Notes: generated from the sequence alone by a model not told the origin. Positions 1-9,038 are shown, counted from the stretch's first letter. The stretch: DNA of 64,000 bases from Arcticibacterium sp964021845 (GCF_964021845.1 NZ_CAXHZC010000010.1:1-64000); one strand, 5' to 3'. Translations and numbers: made by a program.

Positions 1-61
1 TCCACTTTTTGCATCTTACATACTATACCCAGACAAAACTCAGGGTATTTAGCACCAAAAA

Positions 62-98
62 AGGCCATCTCATTTTTTAATATGAGACAGCCTCTTTT
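62..98. terminator. Hairpin terminator upstream of the first gene
   Basis: An interrupted inverted repeat (AGGC-ca-TCTCAT, eight-nt AT loop, ATGAGA-ca-GCCT) is flanked by an A-run on the left and a T-run on the right, so it could terminate transcription in either direction. It probably ends a gene lying to the left of the window. The remaining bases up to the first gene show nothing else I can name. Confidence 0.6.
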
Positions 99-200
99 TA
101 GTATCTAGCATTATTGATATTTGGTAGTTGCAGATAAGGTCCGAATTCCTTATCTTTCTATAGACTCCTTATAAAGGCAATTCACTTCAACCATAAAATC

Positions 201-719
201 ATGAACCAATCTGCTTTAAAATTCGGCTTCATTTCTGGAGGAATTCAATCCGCACTTATGGCGGTATTTTCTCCCATTATACTTTCCAAAGAATCCTCTT
301 TGGCCTCATCTCAAACTATTGGCTACATCAGTATGTTTGTAGCCTTGGCTCTTATTTTTTGGGGAATAAAAGAACGTAAAGCCAAAGGCCTAGGTGGAGA
401 AATCACTTTTAAACAAGCACTGGAAACCGGTGCTTTAATTGCCATTATTAGTGCATTGATTTATACAGCAGCTTGGATGATAATATCTGGCCTTAACCCT
501 GAGTTTAATGATAGAATAGCCGATATGTATAGAAACGATTTAAGCAAAACGAACCTTTCTCCAGAGGAACTATCAAAAGCATTAACCGAGATAGAAATCT
601 CTATGAAACACTATGAGAACCCCTTAATTAAGTTTGCCATGACCATATTGGAAATTTTGCCAATTGGGCTCTTCGGTAGTTTATTAGCTTCTTGGATTCT
701 TAGAACCAAAAAGGATTAG
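201..719 (+). CDS. DUF4199 family membrane protein
   Basis: A 172-residue inner-membrane protein. The start MNQSALKFGFISGG, four hydrophobic segments (about residues 7-25, 38-55, 73-95 and 143-165) and the amphipathic stretch between the third and fourth segments fit the DUF4199 family, common in Bacteroidota and of unknown function. The length is normal for the family. Its last codons overlap by four bases the end of the convergent cytochrome gene, so the two genes end in the same spot with no room for a separate terminator. It looks like a single-gene transcript. The function is not known. Confidence 0.8.
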   Translation: MNQSALKFGFISGGIQSALMAVFSPIILSKESSLASSQTIGYISMFVALALIFWGIKERKAKGLGGEITFKQALETGALIAIISALIYTAAWMIISGLNPEFNDRIADMYRNDLSKTNLSPEELSKALTEIEISMKHYENPLIKFAMTILEILPIGLFGSLLASWILRTKKD

Positions 720-2848
720 TACAAATAGATTTCGTCAATAAACAGCCAGCCTTCCTGCCCTGCCCCACCATGCCATTTAGGCAATTTGTTTATTGGCTTG
801 CCTACTATTTTGAAGTATTTATAAGACTTATCCATCGCAAAATTCACTCCCTCATAGGTTACGCTTCCTTGCTCTTTTAAAGCCTCAGGACTCTTACTCG
901 CTATTAGTTTTAAAGAGTTTCTATCATTTCCGGCCCACACTTGAATTTCTTGCGGCGGCATGATATAACTCCCAACATTTTTCAAATAACTCACTGTCAA
1001 ACCTTTGACCTTGTCTTTGGCGTTTATTTTAAGTAAAATTTCCGCATTACTACCCTTATAACCTAGCCAGGCGAAATCTTTAAAGTTGGCCTTATCGCCC
1101 TGTTTTTGGTCAATAACCGTACTACTGCCAACACCAGGATATTGGCTATGAGTTGGTGCTAGTAACCAAGCACTATCAGCCTTATAATTACCTCTAAAGA
1201 AAGTAAAGTCTTTTTGGTCTGACACATACCAACCTTCCTTGGTAGCTACCGTTTTTATTTTAGCGAATCCTTCAACCGAAATTTCGTTTTCATAGATATC
1301 TCCACTTACAGAGTCTATTTTACTTCCATCCGTGGTATATCTAATTTGAACATTTGGTAATCCATGCTTAAGCTGAACCTTTTCACCTGCTTTAAGCACA
1401 GGAGATTTATTAACCAAGGACGGAGGATTAATTTTCAGCATGTCTTCATCAGTAGGTACAAAACCTCTTGAGACAACAACCTTCTTATTTGACTTTTCAA
1501 AAGCGTCAACTTCAGCAACATCTAAGCCCGTATTCCAGACAAAAAGCTGCTCAAGTGCAGGGAAATTTGCAAGCTTATCTAAACTTCCTTCTTCTAAAAC
1601 ACAGCCGCTTAAACTTAGGCTCGTCAGATTTTTGAGTTTTGACAAGGCCTCTAAATTTTCACCTGTAACGTCGGAACTGTTTAACACTAGTTTTTCGAGA
1701 TTTTCAAAACTAGAAATCAGGTCTAAATCTTCATCTGAAACAGGCATTTTAGCGAGATTCAACTCAACCAATTGCCCTGAAACCTTTTTAAGATTTTCCA
1801 GGGTAGCTGGGTCATACCTTTCTGTTACATAAAAACTGGCTTTTAAAGCAGGAGAATTTAATGCCAAGGCCTCTACGGTACAAAATGGCGTTTTTACCTC
1901 TGCCAAAGTACTTTCAGAAGCTGCAGAAAACTCATAAACCTTTTCTTCTTTTCCGCCACCGTATTGTTTCATCACCATTTGACGAAGCGAGTCACCTTCG
2001 GAAAGTTCTGCTATACTTAAATCTGTTTTAGCACCTTGGTTAATCCATTGCTCTAGAATTGCAATTTCTAGTGGAGTCAACTGAGGTTTGCCTTTAGGCG
2101 GCATGTGTTTCTTATCTTCAAGTGGTAGCTTCGCACTTTGTATTATGTGACTATTCAAAGCATCGCCCGCCAACCAAAGTGGCCCATCTTCACCGCCTTT
2201 CATAATCTTAGAAAGCGAAGCCATATTAAGCTCTCCTTTCATTTTTTTATCATTATGACAGGAAAGGCATTTTGCTTCTAAAATAGGGTTGATAGCTTCT
2301 GAAAAAATAGGTCCTTTGGGGTCAAAAGCTTTTTCCGTTTCTTTTTGAAGCGGAGCAAAAACATAGTTAGCTCCATGTGTAATTTCGCCACCCAAATGGC
2401 CCGTAATCAATATAACTAGGGCAGAAACCACCGTAAGTGGCTTACTAAATTTCCATGATTTCTCTAGAGATAAATAAGCTACCCAAAGTATGAGACTTGT
2501 AAGAATTCCCAGCCATTTATGCCACTTTAATTGCTCAGCAGCATAACCAGCCTCTTGTCCTAAGAAAAACCCAAAAAGTGCTGTTAAGGCTGCAGTAAAG
2601 GCAGAAATAAGAAAAAGAAACTGAAGGAGTTCGTCAAGTTTGGTTTCTTTGAAAAGCTTTGAACCCAAGTGCAGAAAAGCAGCCACAAAGAACACTCCAA
2701 TAGGGAAATGCAAAAACAAAGGATGCACCCTACCCAAAGGAGCAAAAAGCAGCGGCAAATCTACTTTTGACTCAAAAATCAATAAAAAAACGAGCATCAC
2801 ATTGAGCAATATCAATATGGACGAACCTACTTTCTGAACTTTATTCAT
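716..2848 (-). CDS. DUF2231-cytochrome c-LRR membrane protein
   Basis: A 710-residue multidomain protein. Residues 10-155 hold five or so membrane helices of DUF2231 type with His residues such as HPLFLHFPIG. A planctomycete-type cytochrome c segment follows, with one haem site CLSCH at 194-198 and a distal MPP motif. Leucine-rich repeats run from about 350 to 450, then a chitobiase C-terminal-like beta domain (about 490-550) and a discoidin-like C-terminus. It is the third gene of a minus-strand operon, 20 nt after the DUF1501 gene. The same trio is frequent in Planctomycetes and Bacteroidota. By analogy it could pass electrons from a periplasmic oxidation to the membrane, but the substrate is unknown. 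Confidence 0.8.
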   Translation of the reverse strand: MNKVQKVGSSILILLNVMLVFLLIFESKVDLPLLFAPLGRVHPLFLHFPIGVFFVAAFLHLGSKLFKETKLDELLQFLFLISAFTAALTALFGFFLGQEAGYAAEQLKWHKWLGILTSLILWVAYLSLEKSWKFSKPLTVVSALVILITGHLGGEITHGANYVFAPLQKETEKAFDPKGPIFSEAINPILEAKCLSCHNDKKMKGELNMASLSKIMKGGEDGPLWLAGDALNSHIIQSAKLPLEDKKHMPPKGKPQLTPLEIAILEQWINQGAKTDLSIAELSEGDSLRQMVMKQYGGGKEEKVYEFSAASESTLAEVKTPFCTVEALALNSPALKASFYVTERYDPATLENLKKVSGQLVELNLAKMPVSDEDLDLISSFENLEKLVLNSSDVTGENLEALSKLKNLTSLSLSGCVLEEGSLDKLANFPALEQLFVWNTGLDVAEVDAFEKSNKKVVVSRGFVPTDEDMLKINPPSLVNKSPVLKAGEKVQLKHGLPNVQIRYTTDGSKIDSVSGDIYENEISVEGFAKIKTVATKEGWYVSDQKDFTFFRGNYKADSAWLLAPTHSQYPGVGSSTVIDQKQGDKANFKDFAWLGYKGSNAEILLKINAKDKVKGLTVSYLKNVGSYIMPPQEIQVWAGNDRNSLKLIASKSPEALKEQGSVTYEGVNFAMDKSYKYFKIVGKPINKLPKWHGGAGQEGWLFIDEIYLY

Positions 2849-2868
2849 TTACCAAACACTCGTTTGTT

Positions 2869-4323
2869 TTAAGCAATAATATCATTAATAACCTTTCCGG
2901 CAACATCTGTCAGTCGGTATCTCCTGCCGAGGTGCTTATAGGTTAATTGCTCGTGGTCTAAACCCATCTGATTCATTACTGTTGCATGAAAATCATTGAC
3001 ATGCACTGGGTCCTTAATTATGTTATATCCTAAATCATCGGTTTCTCCATAAACCATTCCTGGCTTAATACCTCCACCAGCCATCCAGATACTGTAAGCT
3101 CTAGGGTGATGGTCCCTACCATAATTATCTTCTGTAAAACCTCCTTGGCAGTAGTTAGTTCTTCCAAACTCTCCTCCCCAAATCACCAAAGTCTCATCCA
3201 ACATTCCTCGCTGTTTCAGGTCTGTTACCAGTGCTGCTGAGGCTCTATCTACCTCTTCTGCTTGTAAGGCCATTTCATTTGGTAAGTTTCCGTGCTGGTC
3301 CCATCCTTGATGGTAAAGCTGCACAAAACGAACGCCCGATTCCGAAAGCTTTCTAGCCAACAGAGCATTGGCCGCATAAGTACCAGGAACTAAGCACTCA
3401 GGCCCGTACATTTTTATAGTGGCGTCAGATTCTTTTGAAAGGTCTGTTAATTCTGGAACGGCGGTTTGCATACGGTAAGCCATTTCGTACTGCTGTACTT
3501 TGGCTTGCACTTCTGGGTCACCATTTTTATCAAAACCCATGTGGTTAAGCTCCGCTAATTTATCTAGCATCTTTCTACGAGATGCCTTACTCATGGCGTC
3601 TGGATCGTTCAAATATAAAATTGGGTCTTCTCCACTGCTAAAAAGTACGCCTTGATGGGTAGAATCTAGAAAGCCATTTGTCCAGAGTTTAGAATAAACG
3701 CCTTGCCCATTTCCTCTTCCTCTAGAAAGTAAAACTGTGAATGCTGGTAAATTTTGATTTTCACTCCCCAAGCCATAGCTCATCCAAGCACCCATACTTG
3801 GTCTGTTACCAATCTGAGAACCCGTCTGCATAAAAGTAAGGGCCGGGTCATGGTTTATGGCCTCTGTATGCATAGAACGCACTATACATAGGTCATCCGC
3901 TATATTGGCAATATTAGGAAACAAGTCGCTTATCCACGCTCCTGATTTACCATATTGTTTAAAATCATAATAGGAACCTACCAAGGGAAACTTGCTTTGA
4001 CCAGAGGTCATACCAGTTAGCCTTTGACCATTTCTGATAGATTCCGGCAAATCTTGCCCTGCCATTTTATTGAGCTTTGGCTTATAATCAAAACTCTCCA
4101 ACTGGCTAGGTGCACCATTTTGAAAGAGATAGATTACCCTTTTGGCTTTAGGAGCAAAATGCGGTATACCTACTGGTAAACCTTCTGTAAGGCCTTTGCC
4201 TCCTTTGAATAGGTCTGGCATCAGTAAAGAGCCAAGAGCTATCCCACCAATTCCAGCGGCGGCTTTTCCTAAGAAATGCCTCCGGTTTACGTTCATTCTG
4301 TTATTAAAGAAATCCTTATCCAT
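2869..4323 (-). CDS. DUF1501 family Tat-exported protein
   Basis: A 484-residue DUF1501 protein, a family with a sulfatase/alkaline-phosphatase-like fold and no settled reaction. The twin arginines at residues 14-15 (NRRHFLGK) and the following hydrophobic glycine-rich stretch are a Tat signal, so it folds in the cytoplasm and is exported. The core shows PKAKRVIYLFQNGAPSQ and HQGWDQHGN, both typical of the family. It lies three nt after the DUF1549/DUF1553 gene and 20 nt before the cytochrome-LRR gene. The fixed pairing DUF1553-DUF1501 is a well-known conserved gene pair and suggests one complex or pathway, perhaps attack on a modified glycan or peptide. Confidence 0.85.
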   Translation of the reverse strand: MDKDFFNNRMNVNRRHFLGKAAAGIGGIALGSLLMPDLFKGGKGLTEGLPVGIPHFAPKAKRVIYLFQNGAPSQLESFDYKPKLNKMAGQDLPESIRNGQRLTGMTSGQSKFPLVGSYYDFKQYGKSGAWISDLFPNIANIADDLCIVRSMHTEAINHDPALTFMQTGSQIGNRPSMGAWMSYGLGSENQNLPAFTVLLSRGRGNGQGVYSKLWTNGFLDSTHQGVLFSSGEDPILYLNDPDAMSKASRRKMLDKLAELNHMGFDKNGDPEVQAKVQQYEMAYRMQTAVPELTDLSKESDATIKMYGPECLVPGTYAANALLARKLSESGVRFVQLYHQGWDQHGNLPNEMALQAEEVDRASAALVTDLKQRGMLDETLVIWGGEFGRTNYCQGGFTEDNYGRDHHPRAYSIWMAGGGIKPGMVYGETDDLGYNIIKDPVHVNDFHATVMNQMGLDHEQLTYKHLGRRYRLTDVAGKVINDIIA

Positions 4324-4326
4324 AAT

Positions 4327-6639
4327 CTATACTTTAGTAATGGCCTCCTCCATATTATACATTAGCTGAATGCAGGCCATCAATGCCGCTTTCTCAACTG
4401 TTTTCACTTCAATATTACTTTTATACTCTCCAGCCTGTAGAATTTTATTAGCCTTTGCTGGGTTTTCTTTGAAATAGGCCAACTCCTCATTATAGTAGTC
4501 TTCAAAAAGCTCTAATTCCTCACTTTCCGCTACTCTACAAAGAATCATGCGGAAGGCCGTTTCTAATTTATTCTCTACTTCTTTATCTACCAGTTTTTCA
4601 GATAATACTCTTGAAGCCTCCAGAACCGTAGGGTTATTTAGCATAGCCAGTGCCTGCAACGGGGTGTTCGTTGTAATTCTTTGAACCTCGCATTGGTCTC
4701 TGTTACTAGAATCAAAAATCAGCATAGATGGTGGCGGCACAGTCCTTTTAATAAAAACGTACATTCCTCTTCTATACAAATCATCACCGTGGTCTTGCAC
4801 ATACTTAGCTAAAACCCCTCTCCCTGAGGTAGCTCCTTCCCAAATACCGTCTGGCTGATAGGCCTTGATACTAGAACCGCCTATTTCTTCATTTAACAAA
4901 CCCGAGCTTGACAGTACTAAATCTTTAACTAACTCTGCCGATACACGTTCTCGACTACTTCTTGCTAAATAAATATTTGTGGGGTCTGTATTAAGGTGCT
5001 TCTTCTCCACTTTAGAAGATTGTTGATAAGTGGCGGACATCACTATTTGCTTTACCAACCTTTTAATATTCCAGCCATTTTCTTTAAAATCAACTGCCAA
5101 CCAATCTAATAATTGAGGATGCGACGGCAGGTCGCCTTGCATACCAAAATCACCTGTAGTTCTTACTATTCCCATTCCGAAAAACTGCTGCCAAATTCTA
5201 TTAACATAGACTCTAGAGGTCAATGGGTTACTATCGTCAATCAGCCATTCTGACAAGCCAAATCTATTTTGGGCAAACTTAGTAGTGTCAAAATCCATGA
5301 TGCTTTTTGGTAAACCAAAAGGTACTACCTCTCCCAAAGCATCATAGTTTCCTCTTTCTAGTAAGTGGGTAGGTCGCAACTCGGCTTGGTCTTTCATGAC
5401 CATCACCTCTAATTTGGCCGTGTCTTTTTTATTGATGAACTTAAAAATATCATCAACTTCTTCATTTGTGATTTGCATTTTGGGCGGGTCAGCCAATGAA
5501 GCTAAGGTAATATCTCCTACCAGTCCTTTCTCTGGCACTTGATTAAAAAACGCAAAAGAACTGTAATACTCTTTCTGCGAAATGGGATCATATTTATGGT
5601 CATGACAGTGAGCACACTCAAAAGTCAAAGCCAAGAAACTTTTCCCGAAAGTATTTACCCTATCTGTTACATATTCTATCCTATATTCTTCGTCAATCAC
5701 GCCGCCTTCTTGCGTAATTTTATGGTTTCTATTAAAGCCGGTAGCCAAAATAGACTCCTTTGAAGGTTTCTCAATCAAATCACCGGCAAGTTGCCACTGC
5801 AAAAACTTGTCGTAAGAATAATTCTCATTGAAGGCATGAATCACCCAGTCTCTCCATGGCCACATAGTTCGTAGTCCATCATCTTGATAGCCGTGAGAAT
5901 CTGCATACCTGGCTACATCTAACCAAGGAAGAGCCATTCTTTCTCCATAATGTTTACTTTGCAATAATTCATCTACCACCTTTTCAAAGGCAAACTCTGA
6001 ATCGTCTGCCAAAAAACTTTCCTGTGCTTCAATGCTTGGAGGCAAACCTATTAAATCAATGTAAACTCGTTTTAATAATTGCTCTTTGGTGGCCTTATCG
6101 CTAGGTGAAAGATTGTTTTCTTTCATTTTGGCGTAAACAAAATAGTCAAGCTCATTTTGAACCCAATCTTTATCCGCCTTCGGCAATTCTGTTTTTTCTG
6201 GAACAATGAACGCCCAGTGTGGCTTATACTCCGCACCTTGCTCTATCCACTTTTTTATAAGTTCAATTTCAAATTGACTTAATTTCAAATTTGACTCTAT
6301 CGGCGGCATCATCTCCGTGCTATCGCTAGTTATTATACGCTGATAAACTGCTGATAACTCAGGCTTGCCCGCGACTAATGCATGAGCATCGGGTGAGTCT
6401 TTCAATGCAGCGAAAGCTCCTTCGGGTGTATCTAGTCGCAAATCTGCTTCACGAGTGTTAGCATCTGGACCATGGCATTTAAAACATCTATCAGAAAGAA
6501 TAGGTCTGATATGGAAATTAAAATCGACTTGATCAGGAATAGTAGTATCAGCAGCTTCAGAAGAATTACACGATTCAAAAACGGCTATACTAAGGCATAG
6601 GCCAAAGGCCAATAAGACAAATTTTATTTTAACATTCAT
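4327..6639 (-). CDS. PSCyt1-DUF1549-DUF1553 lipoprotein
   Basis: A 770-residue protein, first gene of the operon. A lipoprotein signal ends at Cys24 (VFESC). A planctomycete-type cytochrome c domain carries CFKCH at 52-56 and an MMPP ligand region near 115. DUF1549 follows (about 155-365, with the family motif ECAHCHDHKYDP), then DUF1553 (about 455-720, with NPLTSRVYVNRIWQQFFG and TNTPLQALAMLNNP). Length and domain order are those of full members. The family is predicted to be a periplasmic redox or hydrolytic enzyme; no reaction is proven. The promoter should lie in the gap to its right. Confidence 0.87.
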   Translation of the reverse strand: MNVKIKFVLLAFGLCLSIAVFESCNSSEAADTTIPDQVDFNFHIRPILSDRCFKCHGPDANTREADLRLDTPEGAFAALKDSPDAHALVAGKPELSAVYQRIITSDSTEMMPPIESNLKLSQFEIELIKKWIEQGAEYKPHWAFIVPEKTELPKADKDWVQNELDYFVYAKMKENNLSPSDKATKEQLLKRVYIDLIGLPPSIEAQESFLADDSEFAFEKVVDELLQSKHYGERMALPWLDVARYADSHGYQDDGLRTMWPWRDWVIHAFNENYSYDKFLQWQLAGDLIEKPSKESILATGFNRNHKITQEGGVIDEEYRIEYVTDRVNTFGKSFLALTFECAHCHDHKYDPISQKEYYSSFAFFNQVPEKGLVGDITLASLADPPKMQITNEEVDDIFKFINKKDTAKLEVMVMKDQAELRPTHLLERGNYDALGEVVPFGLPKSIMDFDTTKFAQNRFGLSEWLIDDSNPLTSRVYVNRIWQQFFGMGIVRTTGDFGMQGDLPSHPQLLDWLAVDFKENGWNIKRLVKQIVMSATYQQSSKVEKKHLNTDPTNIYLARSSRERVSAELVKDLVLSSSGLLNEEIGGSSIKAYQPDGIWEGATSGRGVLAKYVQDHGDDLYRRGMYVFIKRTVPPPSMLIFDSSNRDQCEVQRITTNTPLQALAMLNNPTVLEASRVLSEKLVDKEVENKLETAFRMILCRVAESEELELFEDYYNEELAYFKENPAKANKILQAGEYKSNIEVKTVEKAALMACIQLMYNMEEAITKV

Positions 6640-6938
6640 AGTAATAGGTTGAAGAAGTGTTTTAACACTCTAAGCAAATATAGGCCTTTGAAAAACAAAA
6701 AGAAATATTTAAAAAGTGAACTATCAAGGTCAGAATAGACGAATAGGCTAAAAGTAAAGCTGTAAACACAAGATTATAGAATTCCTCAAACTGAAAATGA
6801 TGAAATAATATCTCCAATTGCCAAAAGAGGTCAAATAGTTTTTCACACTACCAATGACTGGACACCTTCCAAACCATACATTGACTATTAGAATATGCTT
6901 CACTCCTATTCCTTGCAAAAAATCCAATAGAACTTTCT
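6640..6938. other. Gene-free divergent intergenic region
   Basis: About 300 nt between the minus-strand cytochrome operon and the metal-regulated plus-strand unit. It is AT-rich and should contain both promoters. I see no RNA gene or convincing coding frame. The open frame on the minus strand here lacks any recognisable protein character. Confidence 0.5.
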
Positions 6939-6953
6939 TGCAACATTGTTGCA
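6939..6953. promoter_or_regulatory. Distal TGCAAC-N3-GTTGCA operator
   Basis: A perfect dyad TGCAAC ATT GTTGCA. Its centre is 40 bp (about four helical turns) from that of a second copy, so two repressor dimers could bind the same face of the DNA. The sites lie just before a Cys/His-rich protein and an AztD-like gene, which suggests a Fur-superfamily metal sensor such as Zur. The sensor assignment is an inference from the neighbours. Confidence 0.6.
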
Positions 6954-6975
6954 TTTGAGAAAATACAACTTCTAT

Positions 6976-6996
6976 ATTTGCAACACTGTTGCAAAT
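6976..6996. promoter_or_regulatory. Proximal ATTTGCAACA-C-TGTTGCAAAT operator
   Basis: A perfect 21-bp palindrome with ten-base arms around one central base, containing the same TGCAAC-N3-GTTGCA core as the distal site. It ends six bases before the ATG at 7003 and would overlap the transcription start, so binding should repress. This also argues against the TTG start at 6946, which would place the operator inside the coding frame. Confidence 0.65.
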
Positions 6997-7002
6997 AGTT
7001 TG

Positions 7003-7356
7003 ATGCCAAGAAGAATTTTCGAGCCAAAACCCCTTTTCCTGCTGCTATTCTATAGCATGAGTATGGTATCCTTATGGCTTCACAGGCATGAGTCAGAACA
7101 CTTTTCTAACAATTCAAACTATATCCAAGCAGGTTCTTGTCAAGAATCCAAGAATTGCAATCATCGAGTACACTTTAAAATTAAGGTTCCTAATTGCGAT
7201 TGGTGCCAAGTTCACCAAAAACTAACACAAATATGGTGTAAGACATCTTTCTATTTCAAACATTATCATCTCACTTTTGAATTTGAAAAAGAACTGGAAA
7301 ATCCAGCTTCTAGTTTAGTCTTTTTTAATTCTGCCAGAGGCCCTCCTACTTATTAA
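7003..7356 (+). CDS. Small Cys/His-rich protein, probably metal-related
   Basis: A 117-residue protein if it starts at ATG 7003; the frame is open to 6946 but that part overlaps the operators. A hydrophobic segment (PLFLLLFYSMSMVSLWLH) is followed by HRHESEH, paired cysteines (SCQESKNC), CDWCQVH and a C-terminal RGPP. The layout recalls DUF2946-like small membrane or periplasmic proteins found beside metal-uptake genes. With the double palindromic operator in front and an AztD-like metallochaperone behind (93 nt), a role in zinc handling is plausible. I cannot name a molecular function. Confidence 0.55.
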   Translation: MPRRIFEPKPLFLLLFYSMSMVSLWLHRHESEHFSNNSNYIQAGSCQESKNCNHRVHFKIKVPNCDWCQVHQKLTQIWCKTSFYFKHYHLTFEFEKELENPASSLVFFNSARGPPTY

Positions 7357-7449
7357 ATCAGTCTAATTTCAAGTTATTCTAAAACATCTTTAATGAAAGC
7401 TAGGCAACACTCTAGTAAAATGATGTAGTACCCAAACATGTCAAATAAA

Positions 7450-8661
7450 ATGAAAAAAATACAATTCAAACACTTTACAATACTTCTCTTTATCTCTTTC
7501 ACTATCCTCTCGTGCACCGAAAACGAACATGAAATAGAACCAGATAACTTAACTGAAGAACATAAATACCTCCGTCTCTTAGTTTCTGATGAAGTCGAAA
7601 ACTCCTTATATTTAGTGGCTCCTCTTAGTGGAATGGTTACGAGTTTCGATGCCAAATTTCCAAAATCAGCTTTATACAAATCGGACGCTGGTAGGTTTGT
7701 AGGCATAGTTCACAGAGAAAACAACTTCATAGAATTCTTTGACAGTGGGTTTGAATTTCATGGAAACCATGTAGATGTAAGAGGAACCCCTAAGTTTGGA
7801 GCTATGGTAGGTGAGTCATTACAACCAACTCACTTTAAAAGTAAAAATGATGAAATACTAATTTTCAATGATGGAGACGGCACCCTTTCCTTGGCAAGTG
7901 AATCAGAAATTCAAAGTACAGGCGTGAAGATGAAAACCATAAATGCCGGCTTACTCAAGCATCATGGAGCAATGGCTATTTTTTCTAACGGAACCTATGC
8001 TGTAACAGAAAAAGACAACAGCATTGCAGGTGCACTACCAGAAAGAGTGAAAATAATTGACAAGCAAGGTAATACCTTACACAACTCTCAAATAGCTACA
8101 CAAGGGATACATGGTAATGCCACCGACGGCAATTATGCCGTTTTCGGCTCGGCTAGTGGCGTACTTGTAGTTGAAAGTAGTGGCGAACAAAAGCTTATTC
8201 CACATCCGGAAGATTTTGATACCGCATGGTTTGGAAGCATTTTAGAAACTTCTACTCCGGGAAAATTTGTAGGGTACACTGCCGCTAAAGGAGCTTACTT
8301 AATTGATGTAAACACTGATTCTGTGAGCCCAATTTTTGAGAGTACTGACATTATGCAATGTAAAATAAGCTATAACAGCTCTAAACTAGGAGTATTGCTC
8401 CATTCGGGAGACTTCAAACTTTTTGATTTAAGCACTTCTTCACTATTAAAAGAGGGAACAATTATTAATTCGACCGAGAGTGCTTCAACACAAAAGCCTC
8501 AAATAGAACTGACTGAAAGGTTTATCTATGTTACCCAACCTATGAAAGGGGAAATATTAAAAATCCTGCTTTCAAATTTTTCGAATAAGGAAAATATAAA
8601 AGTAGGAAACACTCCATATAGAATAGCCTTACTAGGTCCCGAGAGCAGCGAAGACCATTAA
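7450..8661 (+). CDS. AztD-like zinc-metallochaperone lipoprotein
   Basis: A lipoprotein of 403 residues from ATG 7450 (an in-frame ATG at 7438 is the alternative). The signal MKKIQFKHFTILLFISF ends in the lipobox ILSC. The mature part reads as repeated beta-strand units of a propeller (VSDEVENSLYLV, FNDGDGTLSLA, GIHGNATDGNYAVFGSASG, GYTAAKGAYLIDV) with histidines at LKHHGAMA and QGIHGNA. It resembles AztD, a periplasmic zinc chaperone delivering metal to a cluster A-I ABC transporter. It lacks a long His-rich loop, and no transporter genes follow, so the recipient may be elsewhere. It is probably co-transcribed with the Cys/His-rich gene under the two palindromes. Confidence 0.6.
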   Translation: MKKIQFKHFTILLFISFTILSCTENEHEIEPDNLTEEHKYLRLLVSDEVENSLYLVAPLSGMVTSFDAKFPKSALYKSDAGRFVGIVHRENNFIEFFDSGFEFHGNHVDVRGTPKFGAMVGESLQPTHFKSKNDEILIFNDGDGTLSLASESEIQSTGVKMKTINAGLLKHHGAMAIFSNGTYAVTEKDNSIAGALPERVKIIDKQGNTLHNSQIATQGIHGNATDGNYAVFGSASGVLVVESSGEQKLIPHPEDFDTAWFGSILETSTPGKFVGYTAAKGAYLIDVNTDSVSPIFESTDIMQCKISYNSSKLGVLLHSGDFKLFDLSTSSLLKEGTIINSTESASTQKPQIELTERFIYVTQPMKGEILKILLSNFSNKENIKVGNTPYRIALLGPESSEDH

Positions 8662-8673
8662 AATACACGATTT

Positions 8674-8705
8674 AAGTAGTGCATCATATCTATGGTGCAT
8701 TACTT
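8674..8705 (+). terminator. Hairpin after the AztD-like gene
   Basis: AAGTAGTGCA and TGCATTACTT form a ten-base stem with one G-U pair and a 12-nt loop, starting 12 nt after the stop codon. No strong T-run follows, so this is a weak terminator call. Confidence 0.4.
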
Positions 8706-8805
8706 ATTCTCTGGTAAGTCTAACTAGAACTCTAAACCAAAAAAATAGACTAGCAGTCCGCAAACTATTCGAACGTTCCTCTGCCTCTTAAATTTTCTTA
8801 AAACG

Positions 8806-8837
8806 AAAAAAGCCCAACCATACGGTTGAGCTTTTTT
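8806..8837 (-). terminator. Rho-independent terminator of the truncated tRNA gene
   Basis: Read on the minus strand, GCTCAACC, four-base loop GTAT, GGTTGGGC, then a T-run. The stem is eight pairs with one G-U, a classical intrinsic terminator. It lies directly after the 3' end of the tRNA-Arg fragment, so it is the native terminator of that tRNA gene. Confidence 0.75.
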
Positions 8838-8838
8838 G

Positions 8839-8885
8839 TGATCCCAGAACGATTCGAACGTTCGACCGTCTGCTTAGAAGGCAGT
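8839..8885 (-). tRNA. 3' part of a tRNA-Arg(TCT) gene, attachment-site remnant
   Basis: Minus strand. The segment folds as an anticodon arm CTGC-CTTCTAA-GCAG with anticodon TCT, a perfect T arm GAACG-TTCGAAT-CGTTC, acceptor strand TGGGATC and discriminator A. The D arm and the 5' acceptor strand are missing; the matching acceptor strand does not occur upstream, where the sequence is unrelated. A tRNA gene cut at the anticodon arm beside a tyrosine recombinase 150 bp away is the usual picture of an attachment site at one end of an integrative element. The intact tRNA should lie at the other junction, outside this window. Confidence 0.75.
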
Positions 8886-9038
8886 TAATTTTCACTTATC
8901 AATACTTGCCAATTTTACGTAAGATTCTACAAATAAGAAGTTTAACAAAAAATGTATTTTTCAACAATTGTCGGATATTGTCACAAATTGCTACATTTGT
9001 TTAAACTATGTTTAAACCAAGATTAAATAGCTAAACAA

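Noticed and set aside
1440..1832. Plus-strand open frames inside minus-strand genes (here and at many other places, e.g. 15328-15819, 43310-43819)
   Set aside because: Serine/proline/lysine-rich antisense shadows of clearly real genes, without starts, domains or spacing of their own.
6748..6954. Minus-strand open frame of 68 codons
   Set aside because: No recognisable protein features, overlaps the palindromic operator and lies in a promoter region.
6946..7002. Upstream extension of the Cys/His-rich gene from a TTG
   Set aside because: It would include the palindromic operators; ATG 7003 is followed by a better N-terminus.
8763..8785. Second ATTCGAACGTT 11-mer, possible older tRNA fragment
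   Set aside because: It shares the T-loop-like 11-mer with the true fragment at 8852-8862, but the T stem and acceptor do not pair well. Too little to call a second attachment site.
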